From SLFH01 sp050486265 (lineage in GTDB: Bacteria; Planctomycetota; Phycisphaerae; Phycisphaerales; UBA1924), in the NCBI GenBank assembly GCA_050486265.1, contig JBJHCY010000009.1, forward strand, positions 1 through 64,000: a DNA stretch of 64,000 bases, written 5' to 3'. Below are positions 37,351 through 46,426 of this stretch, piece after piece. How positions within the stretch are numbered: the first letter of the stretch is position 1; the number at the start of each line of letters is the position of its first letter. Position numbers and translations under genes: made by a program. The notes beneath the pieces were generated by a model. The model was not told the origin of the DNA. It searched no databases and was given only the letters and a program-made list of their open reading frames with translations.

Positions 37351-40335
37351 ATGGGCAGAAAGCTGCTTGACGCGTTCGCCTCCCTCCGCCTGACCGTCGC
37401 CCTGCTCGCCCTCTCGATGGTGCTGATCTTCGTGGGCACGCTGGTGCAGGCGCGCATCGGCGTGTGGGAAACCGTCGACACCTACTTCCGAAGCGCGATC
37501 GCCTGGATCGACCCGGCGATGCTGCTCCGGTCCGACGGGGCTGAGTCGGCGCTGAAGATCCCGTTTCCGGGCGGGATGACGCTTGGGATCCTGCTGTTTC
37601 TGAATCTGATGGCGGCGCACGCCGCGCGGTTCAAGCTGACGGGGCGTCGTGTCGGCGTGATGGTGCTGCACGCGGGGCTGATTTTGCTTCTTGTCGGGGA
37701 GTTCGTGACCGCGAAGTTCGCCGACGAGGGCCTGATGACGGTCGATGTCGGCTCGTCGTCGCGGTTTGTCGAGGATGTGCGCTCGGTCGAGCTGGCGGTG
37801 ATCGACCCGTCGCCCGAGGGGCACGACCGTGTGCTGACCATCCCCGAGTCGCTGGTGCGCGAGGCGATGCGCAGGGGCGAGCCGCTGCGCCACGACGCGA
37901 TGCCGTTCGAGGTGCATGTGGAGCGCTGGCTGCCCAACGCGCGCCTGCTGGTCGCGCGCGGGGCGACGCCCGCCGATCGCGGGGTGGGGCGCGAGGCGAT
38001 CGCCGAAGAGCTCCCGCCGGTCCGCGGCGTCGACGGCGCGCAGACCGACGCCCCCGCGGCGCTTGTCCGCCTGACCAAAAACGGACGGACGCTCGGCACC
38101 TGGCTGCTCTGGACGAACCTGATCGAGGCGCAGCGCGTCGAGCTCGACGACGGGCGCCTGCTCGGCGTCTCGCTGCGCTACCGGCGGATCTACAAGCCGT
38201 ATGAGATCCACCTGCACGAGTTCCGCCACGATGTGTTCGTGGGGACGCAGATCCCGAAGAATTTCTCCAGCCGCGTGCGGATCGTCGACGACGAGACGGG
38301 TACCGATCGCGAGACGCTGATCTGGATGAACAACCCGCTGCGTTACCGCGGCGCGACCTTCTACCAGGCGTCGTACAAGCCCGACGGGAGCGCGTCGGTC
38401 TTCCAGGTGGTGCGCAATCCGGGCGCGGCGCTCCCCTACATCGCCTGCGGTCTCGTCGGCGGCGGAATGGCCCTGCACTTTTCGCTCGGCATGGTCTCGT
38501 TCTTCCGCAAGCGGGCGAAGCGCAGAGAGAGCGAGCGCCAGAAGGGCTCGCCGGCGGCTGGCACGGCGCCGGATCCGGCGGGGATGAGCCTCGGGCGCCG
38601 GGCGCTGCCCTGGATCGCGTTCATATTCGGGCTCCTGCTCGCGTGCTCGGCGCTGTATCGGCCTCAGCCGCACAGCGCGTTCGACCTCGACACATTCGGC
38701 GTGCTGCCGGTCTCGGCGGGCGGTCGGATCAAGCCGATGGACACGCAGGCGAGGCACGCGCTGCTCGTCGCGGGCGGACGCCAGGCGATCCGCACGGGCG
38801 AGGGCCGGGTCGACGCTCGCGAGTTCCTGCTGGGGCTGATGGCGCGTCCGGAAGCGGTGCGGAATCTCCCGGTGGTCCGCGTCGACCACCCCGATGTGCT
38901 TTCGATGCTCGGGCTGGAGCCGAGCGACGCGGGGCGGATCAGTCTCTCGAAGATCGAGCCGCACTGGGAACGGATCGCCGAGCAAGCCGACCGCGCGTTC
39001 GAGCTGGAGCCCAAGCAGCGCGACCCCTTCCAGCGCGGCGTGGTGAATGTCTACAACAGCGTGCAGACGCTGCTCCTGCACGCGCACATGCGGGCCCCGC
39101 ACACGGTGCCGCCGCTCGACGAGCACGGGTCGTGGCGCCCGTTCCACGAGGCGTTCCTGGACTCGGGGATGGCCCGCCCGGCGGGGCACCCGACGACGCC
39201 GACGGACCTGAGCGAGGTCAACCCCGCCATCGCGTACTACATCGCGATGATGACGGCCTACAGCGAGGACGATCCCGAGGCGTTCAACCGCGCGGCGCGG
39301 GGGTACGAGCAACTGCTCCGGCGCGAGATGCCGGGGACGATGAGCCGCGCCGACCGCGAGGTGCTGTTCAACAGGGCCTCGCTGTTTACCGGGACGATGG
39401 CGGTGTATGTGCTGGTCTTCCTCATGATTTGCGGCTCGATGCTGCTGCGCCTGGGGTCGACGCGGGGCAACCTCGCAACGGTGGGCGAGAACTTGCGGGT
39501 CGCGGCGCTCGGGATGCTCTGGGCGGCGTTCGTCGTGCACACGCTGGCGATCCTGCTCCGCATGGAGCTGCAGGGCAGGCCCCCGGTGACGAACCTGTAC
39601 TCGTCGGCGGTCTTTGTCGGCTGGGCGGCGGTGCTCTTCGGGGCGGTGCTCGAACGGCTCTACCCGATCGGGGCGGCCGCGATGGGGGCGGCGGCGGTCG
39701 GATTCTCGACGCTGGTGGTCGCCCACCACCTCGGCAGCGACGGCGACACGATGGAGATGATGCAGGCGGTGCTGGACAGCAACTTCTGGCTGGCGACGCA
39801 TGTCATCACGATCACGCTGGGCTACTCGGCGACCTTCCTCGCCGGGGCGCTGGGCGCCCTCTACATCGTGCTGGGCGTGTTCACCAAGCGGCTCGGGCCC
39901 GACCTGGCGCAGACGATGGGCCGGATGGTCTACGGCATCGTCTGCTTCGCGCTGCTGCTGAGCTTCGTCGGCACGGTGCTCGGCGGGATCTGGGCGGACC
40001 AGTCGTGGGGCCGGTTCTGGGGGTGGGACCCCAAGGAGAACGGCGCGGCGCTCGTCGTCCTGCTCAACGCGATCATCCTGCACGCGCGATGGGGCGGGAT
40101 CATCCGCTTGCGCGGCATCATGGCTTTGGCGGTCGCGGGCAACATTGTCACCGCGTGGAGCTGGTTCGGGACGAACATGCTCGGCGTCGGCCTGCACGCG
40201 TACGGCTTCATGGAGTCGGCGGTCTTCTGGCTGGTCGCGTTCGTGGTGGTGAACCTCGTGCTGATCGGGATCGGGCTTCTGCCCGAGCACCTCTGGCGCA
40301 GCCGCACGACCCGGCGGACGGTCCGCGCGTCCTGA
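37351..40335 (+). CDS. ccsBA: Fused CcsB-CcsA cytochrome c synthase (system II)
   Basis: 994 residues. The N-terminal ResB/CcsB part begins LLDAFASLRLTVALLALSMVLIFVGTL and has further membrane spans and a large periplasmic domain up to ~residue 390. The CcsA part follows, with multiple spans and the haem-handling WWD motif (SWGRFWGWDPKENGAALVVLL, near residue 885) and flanking histidines. It exports haem and attaches it to CxxCH motifs. Neighbours nrfH and nrfA, starting 54 bases later, are its likely clients. A fused CcsBA beside nrfHA recalls NrfI of Wolinella, which serves a CxxCK site; here that site is CxxCH (see nrfA). Confidence 0.92.
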   Translation: MGRKLLDAFASLRLTVALLALSMVLIFVGTLVQARIGVWETVDTYFRSAIAWIDPAMLLRSDGAESALKIPFPGGMTLGILLFLNLMAAHAARFKLTGRRVGVMVLHAGLILLLVGEFVTAKFADEGLMTVDVGSSSRFVEDVRSVELAVIDPSPEGHDRVLTIPESLVREAMRRGEPLRHDAMPFEVHVERWLPNARLLVARGATPADRGVGREAIAEELPPVRGVDGAQTDAPAALVRLTKNGRTLGTWLLWTNLIEAQRVELDDGRLLGVSLRYRRIYKPYEIHLHEFRHDVFVGTQIPKNFSSRVRIVDDETGTDRETLIWMNNPLRYRGATFYQASYKPDGSASVFQVVRNPGAALPYIACGLVGGGMALHFSLGMVSFFRKRAKRRESERQKGSPAAGTAPDPAGMSLGRRALPWIAFIFGLLLACSALYRPQPHSAFDLDTFGVLPVSAGGRIKPMDTQARHALLVAGGRQAIRTGEGRVDAREFLLGLMARPEAVRNLPVVRVDHPDVLSMLGLEPSDAGRISLSKIEPHWERIAEQADRAFELEPKQRDPFQRGVVNVYNSVQTLLLHAHMRAPHTVPPLDEHGSWRPFHEAFLDSGMARPAGHPTTPTDLSEVNPAIAYYIAMMTAYSEDDPEAFNRAARGYEQLLRREMPGTMSRADREVLFNRASLFTGTMAVYVLVFLMICGSMLLRLGSTRGNLATVGENLRVAALGMLWAAFVVHTLAILLRMELQGRPPVTNLYSSAVFVGWAAVLFGAVLERLYPIGAAAMGAAAVGFSTLVVAHHLGSDGDTMEMMQAVLDSNFWLATHVITITLGYSATFLAGALGALYIVLGVFTKRLGPDLAQTMGRMVYGIVCFALLLSFVGTVLGGIWADQSWGRFWGWDPKENGAALVVLLNAIILHARWGGIIRLRGIMALAVAGNIVTAWSWFGTNMLGVGLHAYGFMESAVFWLVAFVVVNLVLIGIGLLPEHLWRSRTTRRTVRAS

Positions 40336-40388
40336 CGCTTGCGGATTTCTTCCGGAGTTTGTATTCTGCGTTCTTCGGAGCAAGGGGT

Positions 40389-40973
40389 ATGTCTGAGACT
40401 CGGACAGACAGCGGCGCACACGACGCCAGGAACGACGGCGGACCGCCGGAAGCTCCGGGCGCAGAGGTTGCGTCGGGCGCCGACGACAACCCTCAGGGAA
40501 AGCACCGGGGGTTTCTCGCGCAGATCGGGTATCTGCCCCTGGCGATCGCCGTCGTGATGGGGATGCTCGGGGGGCTCGGGGCGTTCACCTTCGGGTACGG
40601 CGAGGGTCTGTCGTACATGTCCGACGACCCGGCGTCGTGCGCCAACTGCCATGTGATGCAGGGGCACTACGACTCGTGGCAGGCCTCGTCGCACAAGCAT
40701 GTGGCGACCTGCAACGACTGCCACCTGTCGCACCACCCGATCGGCAAGTGGGTGGTGAAGGCGGACAACGGCTTTTTCCACTCCCTCGCGTTTACGACGG
40801 GCAACTTCCCCGAGCCCATCCGCATCAAGCCCCGCAACAAGGTGGTCACGCAGAACGCCTGCCTGAGTTGCCACGCCGATTTCGTGCACGAGATGCTGCC
40901 CGTCCGCGAGGGCGGGGACATGCTCAGCTGCGTGCACTGCCACACCGATGTCGGGCACCGCCACCGACGCTGA
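40389..40973 (+). CDS. nrfH: Tetrahaem quinol dehydrogenase NrfH
   Basis: 194 residues, NapC/NrfH family. A hydrophilic N-terminal extension of about 45 residues precedes one membrane anchor (IGYLPLAIAVVMGMLGGLGAFTF). Four CxxCH motifs follow: CANCH, CNDCH, CLSCH and CVHCH. The VMQGHYDSWQASSHKHVATC segment carries the family pattern after the first haem. It takes electrons from menaquinol and passes them to NrfA in the periplasm. Purines (GCAAGGGG) precede the ATG. The gene is 28 bases ahead of nrfA. Confidence 0.93.
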   Translation: MSETRTDSGAHDARNDGGPPEAPGAEVASGADDNPQGKHRGFLAQIGYLPLAIAVVMGMLGGLGAFTFGYGEGLSYMSDDPASCANCHVMQGHYDSWQASSHKHVATCNDCHLSHHPIGKWVVKADNGFFHSLAFTTGNFPEPIRIKPRNKVVTQNACLSCHADFVHEMLPVREGGDMLSCVHCHTDVGHRHRR

Positions 40974-41001
40974 TCCTCCTTCTGACTCTGGAACACACGC
41001 C

Positions 41002-42723
41002 ATGAGCGACCAACAGACACCCAAAGACGGCCCGAAGCCGCAAGCCAAGCCGCAAGCCGGACCGGAAGCCAGCCCGAACGCTTCGGAGCAAGGCGCGGCC
41101 GAGCGGATGAGCCCCAAGCGCCAGATGGTGGTGCTCGGTGTGGTGCTGCTGGTGGCGCTCGTCGCGACGGCGGGCGTGACCTTCACCCTCGTGACGATGT
41201 TCGAGCACAAGCAGGACGCGCGCTCGCCCTACCTCCGCATCGCCGACCTCAACGAGGTCAGCGTCGACCCGGCGCCCTGGGGGCTCAACTGGCCCCACCA
41301 TTTCGAACAGTACAAGATGACCGCCGGCGACGAGTTCTACGGCGGCTCGGAGGCGATGCCGCAGAGCAAGCTCGACCAGAGCCCGTGGCTCAAGCGTCTT
41401 TTCGCGGGGTACGCGTTCAGTATCGACTATCGCGAGGCGCGTGGGCACGCGTACATGCTGTACGACCAGGTGGTGACCGAGCGTGTGCACCAGCGTCCGC
41501 AGGCGGGCGCGTGCCTGCACTGCCACGCGTCGACGAATGTGCTCTACCGCAAGGCGGGACTCGAAGCGATGGGTCTGCCCCACGACGAGGAGGCGCTGGC
41601 GAGAGAGTTCAACATGCCGGCGGTGATCCGCGGGTTCGAGGAGCTCAGCCGCAAGCCCTACCACGAGGTGCTGGCGATGCTGACGCAGGTCCCCGACGGC
41701 ACGCCCCCGGGCGAGGGCGATCCGACCTTCCCCGCTGCGCCGGTCGAGGGCTTTGACCCAGGGACCGTGCCCGAGGGGCACTTCGCGATGAGCGAGGCGC
41801 ACCCGGTCAGCTGCATCGACTGCCACAGCCCCGAGACGATGGAGCTGCGGATCACCCGGCCGGGCTTCATGCTCGGCATGCAGATGCTCGCCGAGAGCGA
41901 CGCGGAGGTGCACCAGATGCCCAGCGTCGAGCGCTGGCGCCGCGGCAGCCGCAGCGAGCCGTACGACCCCAACCGTCTGGCGACGCGTCAGGAGATGCGT
42001 TCGTTCGTGTGCGGGCAGTGCCATGTCGAGTACTACTGCGCGACCGACGACACACTGACCTTCCCGTGGGCCCACGGCCTGAAGGCCGAGGACATGGAAC
42101 GCCACTGGGAAGAGCATGTCTTCCCCGACGGGCGTCCGTTCTTCGACTTCATGCACGGCGAGACCGGGGCGAGGATGTTCAAGGCCCAACACCCCGAGTT
42201 CGAACTATGGAACCAGGGCGTGCACGCGCGGGCGGGCGTGAGCTGCGCCGACTGCCACATGCCCTACGAGCGTGTGGGCGCGATGAAGCTCTCCAACCAC
42301 ACCGTCCGCAGCCCGATGGAGAACATCAACAACGCCTGCCAGGTCTGCCACAACGACCCCGAGCACGAGCTGCGGGCCCGCGTCGAGTCGATCCAGAGCA
42401 AGACGGCGGCGCTCAAAGAGCGGGCGGCGATGGCGATGACCGACATGCTCGACGCGATTCTTGAGGCGCGTGCCGCGGGGCGTTCCGACGAAGAACTCGC
42501 CGAGGTCTTCGTGCTGCAGCGCAGGGCGATGTGGCGCCTCGACTTCATCGTCAGCGAGAACTCGCTCGGCTTCCACGCCCCGCAGGAGGCGGCGAGGATC
42601 CTCGGAGAGTCCATCGATTACAGCCGCAAGGCCCAAGCGATGGCGCTGCGCCTTCGAGCGCCCGACGCGCCGCCGATCGAGGAGCTGCCGACCGAGCCGA
42701 TCCGGGGCGTTTCCGACCGCTGA
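41002..42723 (+). CDS. nrfA: Pentahaem nitrite reductase NrfA, CxxCH type
   Basis: 573 residues, membrane-anchored by an uncleaved or signal helix at residues ~42-65. Five haem motifs: CLHCH (~171), CIDCH (~271), CGQCH (~337), CADCH (~415) and CQVCH (~447). The first, which corresponds to the catalytic CxxCK of Escherichia coli NrfA, is CxxCH here, as reported for some epsilonproteobacterial NrfA. The calcium and active-site residues are present: VEYYC (Glu-Tyr) and KAQHPE (~394-399; Lys, Gln and the catalytic His). It reduces nitrite to ammonium in six-electron steps, with NrfH as donor. Confidence 0.93.
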   Translation: MSDQQTPKDGPKPQAKPQAGPEASPNASEQGAAERMSPKRQMVVLGVVLLVALVATAGVTFTLVTMFEHKQDARSPYLRIADLNEVSVDPAPWGLNWPHHFEQYKMTAGDEFYGGSEAMPQSKLDQSPWLKRLFAGYAFSIDYREARGHAYMLYDQVVTERVHQRPQAGACLHCHASTNVLYRKAGLEAMGLPHDEEALAREFNMPAVIRGFEELSRKPYHEVLAMLTQVPDGTPPGEGDPTFPAAPVEGFDPGTVPEGHFAMSEAHPVSCIDCHSPETMELRITRPGFMLGMQMLAESDAEVHQMPSVERWRRGSRSEPYDPNRLATRQEMRSFVCGQCHVEYYCATDDTLTFPWAHGLKAEDMERHWEEHVFPDGRPFFDFMHGETGARMFKAQHPEFELWNQGVHARAGVSCADCHMPYERVGAMKLSNHTVRSPMENINNACQVCHNDPEHELRARVESIQSKTAALKERAAMAMTDMLDAILEARAAGRSDEELAEVFVLQRRAMWRLDFIVSENSLGFHAPQEAARILGESIDYSRKAQAMALRLRAPDAPPIEELPTEPIRGVSDR

Positions 42724-42767
42724 GACTTTTCCACGCCCCAAAACCCTGCCCTTCTGGGGGATCAACG

Positions 42768-44108
42768 ATGCACCGTTCCGTCGCCGTCGCGTTGCTGATG
42801 GTCTCGCCCGCGCTCGCCCAGACCGACCCGACCCCTGAGGTCGCTGGCGATCCGCAGACCGAGGCGCCCGTCCCCGACGCGATCGCCGATGCGCAGGTCG
42901 GTATGGCGCACCGGCCGCTGGGCTGGCTTTCCGACCCCGATGAGAAGCCCGCGGACTTCTTCGAGGCGCTCGTGGGGGGGAAGGTGCACCTCAACAACCG
43001 CTTCCGCATCGAACTGGCCGACACGACCGGGCGCGACTCCTCCACCGCCATCACCAACCGCATCCGGCTGGGCTACGAGACCAAGCCCTTCCACGGCTTC
43101 AGCGCGATGGTCGAGTTCGAGAATGTCTGGTCGCCCGACAAAGACAACTACTTTGTGCCGCAGACCGGCAGCGGCACGCCCACACGGACCGTCGTCGCCG
43201 ACCCGACGGGCACCGAGGCGAACCAGTTCTACGCCCGCTTCGCCGAGCGGCTTGGCGGCGTGCGGCTCGATGTCCGGGCCGGGCGTCAGCGCATCCTGCA
43301 CGACAACCAGCGGTTCGTGGGCAATGTCGGGTGGCGTCAGTTCGAGCAGACCTACGACTCGGTCCGCGTGCAGAGCGACCTCGGCGTCGCGGGGCTGGAG
43401 GTCGAGTACGCGTATGTCTGGTTCGTGCAGCGGATCTTCGGGCCCGACGGGCCGAACTGGGACTCCGACTCGCATCTGATCCGCGCGTCGTACCAGTTCG
43501 CGCCCGAGCTGCGCGTGACGCCGTTCGTCTACCTGCTGGACTTCCGCGACGATTCGCCAGCCGATTCAACCGACACATGGGGCGTGCGCATCAGCGGGCG
43601 GGCCCTCCTCGACGAAGAAGAAAACTACGCGTTCCGCTACGAGGCGACCTACGCCCGCCAGAGCGACGCCGGGCCGAACCCGATCAGCTACGACGCGGAC
43701 TTCTTCGCGATCGAGGCCGGCCTGCACAAGAAGGAACTCGGCGGCGTCTTCGCCGGGTATCAGTTCCTCGGCAGCGACTCGGGCGATGCGGCCTTCCGCT
43801 TCCCCCTCGGCACCAACCACGCCTTCCAGGGCTTTGCCGACAATTTCCTGGCGACGCCGACCGACGGGCTGCAGAACCTCTACGCCGGGCTGACCGCCGA
43901 GCTGCCGTGGGATGTCAACGCCTCGGCGGCCTACCACCGCTTCTGGACCGACCGGGGCGGGGACGACCTCGGCTGGGAGGTCGACGCGGTGCTGAGCAAG
44001 GCGATCACGCCGAACTGGTCGGTGATGCTCAAGGGCGCGTACTACGACGGCAGCTCCGGCGAGCCGGACACCACGCGCTTCTGGATCCAGACCGAGTTCG
44101 GCTTCTGA
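42768..44108 (+). CDS. Outer-membrane porin-like protein (alginate-export-like barrel)
   Basis: 446 residues. Signal peptide 1-17 (..VSPALA). The rest is built of alternating amphipathic beta strands (NRIRLGYETKPFHGFSAMVEFENVW; FYARFAERLGGVRLDVRAGRQRI; NYAFRYEATYARQ; VMLKGAYYD) and ends in ..WIQTEFGF with a terminal Phe, the usual outer-membrane barrel signature. The layout resembles the Alginate_exp/porin family. It follows nrfA after 44 bases and may admit nitrite or nitrate (inference). Its stop lies 22 bases from the convergent nosL stop; no clear terminator hairpin is seen between them. Confidence 0.75.
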   Translation: MHRSVAVALLMVSPALAQTDPTPEVAGDPQTEAPVPDAIADAQVGMAHRPLGWLSDPDEKPADFFEALVGGKVHLNNRFRIELADTTGRDSSTAITNRIRLGYETKPFHGFSAMVEFENVWSPDKDNYFVPQTGSGTPTRTVVADPTGTEANQFYARFAERLGGVRLDVRAGRQRILHDNQRFVGNVGWRQFEQTYDSVRVQSDLGVAGLEVEYAYVWFVQRIFGPDGPNWDSDSHLIRASYQFAPELRVTPFVYLLDFRDDSPADSTDTWGVRISGRALLDEEENYAFRYEATYARQSDAGPNPISYDADFFAIEAGLHKKELGGVFAGYQFLGSDSGDAAFRFPLGTNHAFQGFADNFLATPTDGLQNLYAGLTAELPWDVNASAAYHRFWTDRGGDDLGWEVDAVLSKAITPNWSVMLKGAYYDGSSGEPDTTRFWIQTEFGF

Positions 44109-44130
44109 AAGCCGAGCGAGCGCGGCGCCG

Positions 44131-44637
44131 TCACCCGCCGTTGCTCTCGCACGACCCGCCGCAGCACGGCTTCTTCTGAAGACGCTCCCATGCGGAGTCG
44201 AACACCAGCACCTCACCGCCGAGCGATTCAGCGAACGACTCGGCCTCGGCGCGGCTCTTGAACGCCGCGACCTGTGAGGCCATGGGCGTCCTGAGTCTTT
44301 CGGCGTGAACAAAGTAGGCGGACTCGGTCCGGATCGGCGCCGAGCTCGCGTGGTCGTGCGCCCAGCGTTCGACGATCTTCAGCTCCGGACGCTCCGCCTC
44401 GTAGGCGGCCTGGCAGTTGAAGTCGTCGAAGAGCATCGGGCTTCGGCGGCCCCGCTCGTCGAGGCCGACCGTCGCGGTGGCGAACCTCGCGTCGCTGATG
44501 ATCATGTTGCACTCGACGCACAGAGAATCGCCGAGGTGGACGCGGGGCGGACCGTCAGCGGGCTCATTGCCGCAGGCAGCCAGGAGAAACATCGGCGTCC
44601 CCAACGCCGCGACGAACACTGCACCCGAGCGTTTCAT
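44131..44637 (-). CDS. nosL: Copper lipoprotein NosL
   Basis: 168 residues. The signal peptide ends LLAAC (Cys22, lipobox). The Cu(I)-binding signature CVECNMIISD gives Cys40, Cys43 and Met45, as in NosL. Next are the conserved MLFDDFNC segment and the AFKSRAEAESFAESLGGEVLVFD end. A C-terminal KKPCCGGSC tail adds three cysteines, and could bind further copper. It delivers copper to nitrous oxide reductase. The ATG overlaps the nosY stop. Confidence 0.92.
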   Translation of the reverse strand: MKRSGAVFVAALGTPMFLLAACGNEPADGPPRVHLGDSLCVECNMIISDARFATATVGLDERGRRSPMLFDDFNCQAAYEAERPELKIVERWAHDHASSAPIRTESAYFVHAERLRTPMASQVAAFKSRAEAESFAESLGGEVLVFDSAWERLQKKPCCGGSCESNGG

Positions 44638-45515
44638 GCCGGGGCCCTCCTTGAAAAGAGAACGATCGCGGCCGCGAGCGGCGCGACGATCCACGCGCCC
44701 AGCACGCCGGAAAGGATCCATGCCAGCGCCCCGCCGAACTGGCGCGACGCGTACACGCCGACCGGCCCGAGGACATCGAGCGAGGCGTTCATCGCGACGA
44801 TCACCGACATCTTGAACGCCTGCAGCGGGTTGGCGACGCCGACGGCGAAGACCTCCTGCACGCGGAGCTTGAAGATCAGCGCCCCGGCCATCAGACCGAG
44901 GTCGCTCAGGAAAACCAGGACGATCCAGACGAAAAGCCCCAGACCCGTCGCGATCCCGACGCGTCTGGACATCACGCTGATCAGCACGCCGACCGAGAGC
45001 ATCGCCAGCGCCAACGCGCAGGTGAACAAAACCAGCAGCAGGAACGCGTCGATATCCGCGCCGCCCGCCCGCCAGGCGACCACGCCCGCGCTGAGCCCGA
45101 AGCCGAGCCAGACCGAGCAGCAGAGCGCCAGCCCGAGCCCGAGATACTTGCCGAGGATCACCTCCGTGCGCGACACGGGCTGGGCGAGGATGTACAGCAG
45201 CGTCCCCCGCTCACGCTCGCCGGCGATCGCGCCCGCCCCGGCCGTCAGCGCCATCAGCGGCACGACCAGCATCACGAGGTTGAGCATGCCGGCCGCTGTC
45301 CGGCCGAAGCCAGCGAGGCCGTGCGAGCCCGTTCCCGCAAGCGACATGAACGAGACTCCGATCGCAAGCACGGCGAACCCGATCGTGTACAGCAGGAACC
45401 ATCGGCTGGCCGCGGCGTCGCGGAACTCGCGCCGGGCCACCCTCGCCACGACGCCGAACGGGGAGAGACACGCCGCCCCGCGCGGGGCGCTCGATTCGAT
45501 CGTCAGCGTGGTCAT
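44634..45515 (-). CDS. nosY: ABC transporter permease NosY
   Basis: 293 residues with six predicted membrane segments (FLLYTIGFAVLAIGVSFMSLA, GMLNLVMLVVPLMALTAGAGA, and so on to WIVAPLAAAIVLF). The motif GERERGTLLYILAQPVSRTEVILGKYLGL is characteristic of NosY/ABC-2 permeases. It forms the NosFY transporter used in assembly of the copper-sulfide CuZ site, working with NosD and NosL. ATGA overlap with nosF upstream and nosL downstream. Confidence 0.92.
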   Translation of the reverse strand: MTTLTIESSAPRGAACLSPFGVVARVARREFRDAAASRWFLLYTIGFAVLAIGVSFMSLAGTGSHGLAGFGRTAAGMLNLVMLVVPLMALTAGAGAIAGERERGTLLYILAQPVSRTEVILGKYLGLGLALCCSVWLGFGLSAGVVAWRAGGADIDAFLLLVLFTCALALAMLSVGVLISVMSRRVGIATGLGLFVWIVLVFLSDLGLMAGALIFKLRVQEVFAVGVANPLQAFKMSVIVAMNASLDVLGPVGVYASRQFGGALAWILSGVLGAWIVAPLAAAIVLFSRRAPA

Positions 45516-46426
45516 CGGCTCTCCCCCTGCAACTTCGTGCCGGCCGCCCGATCCGAGGCGGGCGGGCGGACATCGTCGAGGATCTCGAAGTTGCGGACCT
45601 CGATCGAACGCATCGCCAGAACAGACATCGGCACGCCCCGGCGTTCTCTGGGCACCGAGACGCAGAGCCCGCGCCAGTTGAGGTGCACGGCGTGCCCCGC
45701 GTCGCGGAGGACCGCCGCGGCGGCTTCTTCGTCCGCCCCGCCAAGATCAAGACGGAGGGTCTGCACCGCCTTCTCGGTTGGCCAGAGCTCGGCGGGCGTG
45801 GTGTCGCTGACCAGGCGCCCCCTTTCGAGCACCAGCACGCGGTCGCCGAGCAAGATCACTTCGTCGGGCCTGTGCGAGGCGAAGACCAGCGTCTTCCCGG
45901 AGGCCTTGAGCTTGCGCAGCGTCTCGACGACATCGCCCCGGCCCGCGGCGTCGAGGTTCGAGGTCGGCTCGTCGAGCACGATGATCGGCGGGTCGGCGAG
46001 CAGCGCGATCGCGAGGGCCAGCCGCTGCTTCATCCCGCCCGAGAGGTCGCGGACGCGCTTGCGTTCGTGCCCCGCCAGACCGACTTTTTCCAGAGCCGCC
46101 GAGGCAGCCCCCGGCTGGGCTCGCCGGAGCGAGGCGAAGAAAGCCATCGACGCCGCAAGGCGAGCGTCGTCGTGAAAGGCGAGCTCCTGCGGCACATAGC
46201 CGATGCGTGACCGGGCGAGCTTGCCTCGTCTTCGGACATCGATCCCGTCGACAGAGATCCGGCCTCTGCAGCGGATGACCCCGAGCATGCAGCGGATAAG
46301 CGTCGTCTTCCCCGCGCCGTTGCTGCCCCAGAGGGCGAGCGCCGAGCCCGCGTCGAGCGAGAACGAGACCCCGTCGACCGCCGCGACCCTGCCGAACTTC
46401 TTGACGACGCGATCGGCGTTGATCAT
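45512..46426 (-). CDS. nosF: ABC transporter ATP-binding protein NosF
   Basis: 304 residues from an ATG that overlaps the nosD stop. Walker A is GSNGAGKTT (34-42), then the signature LSGGMKQRLALAIALL, Walker B IIVLDEPTSNLD and the histidine switch FASH. The C-terminal ~70 residues are an extra domain (VLRDAGHAVHLNWRGLCVSVPRE). It energises NosY for CuZ-site sulfur supply or assembly of nitrous oxide reductase. Confidence 0.92.
   Translation of the reverse strand: MINADRVVKKFGRVAAVDGVSFSLDAGSALALWGSNGAGKTTLIRCMLGVIRCRGRISVDGIDVRRRGKLARSRIGYVPQELAFHDDARLAASMAFFASLRRAQPGAASAALEKVGLAGHERKRVRDLSGGMKQRLALAIALLADPPIIVLDEPTSNLDAAGRGDVVETLRKLKASGKTLVFASHRPDEVILLGDRVLVLERGRLVSDTTPAELWPTEKAVQTLRLDLGGADEEAAAAVLRDAGHAVHLNWRGLCVSVPRERRGVPMSVLAMRSIEVRNFEILDDVRPPASDRAAGTKLQGESR

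Noticed and set aside
36622..40419. A 1,265-codon minus-strand frame
   Set aside because: Opposite the lipoprotein and ccsBA; the translation is Arg/His/Pro-rich with no motif.
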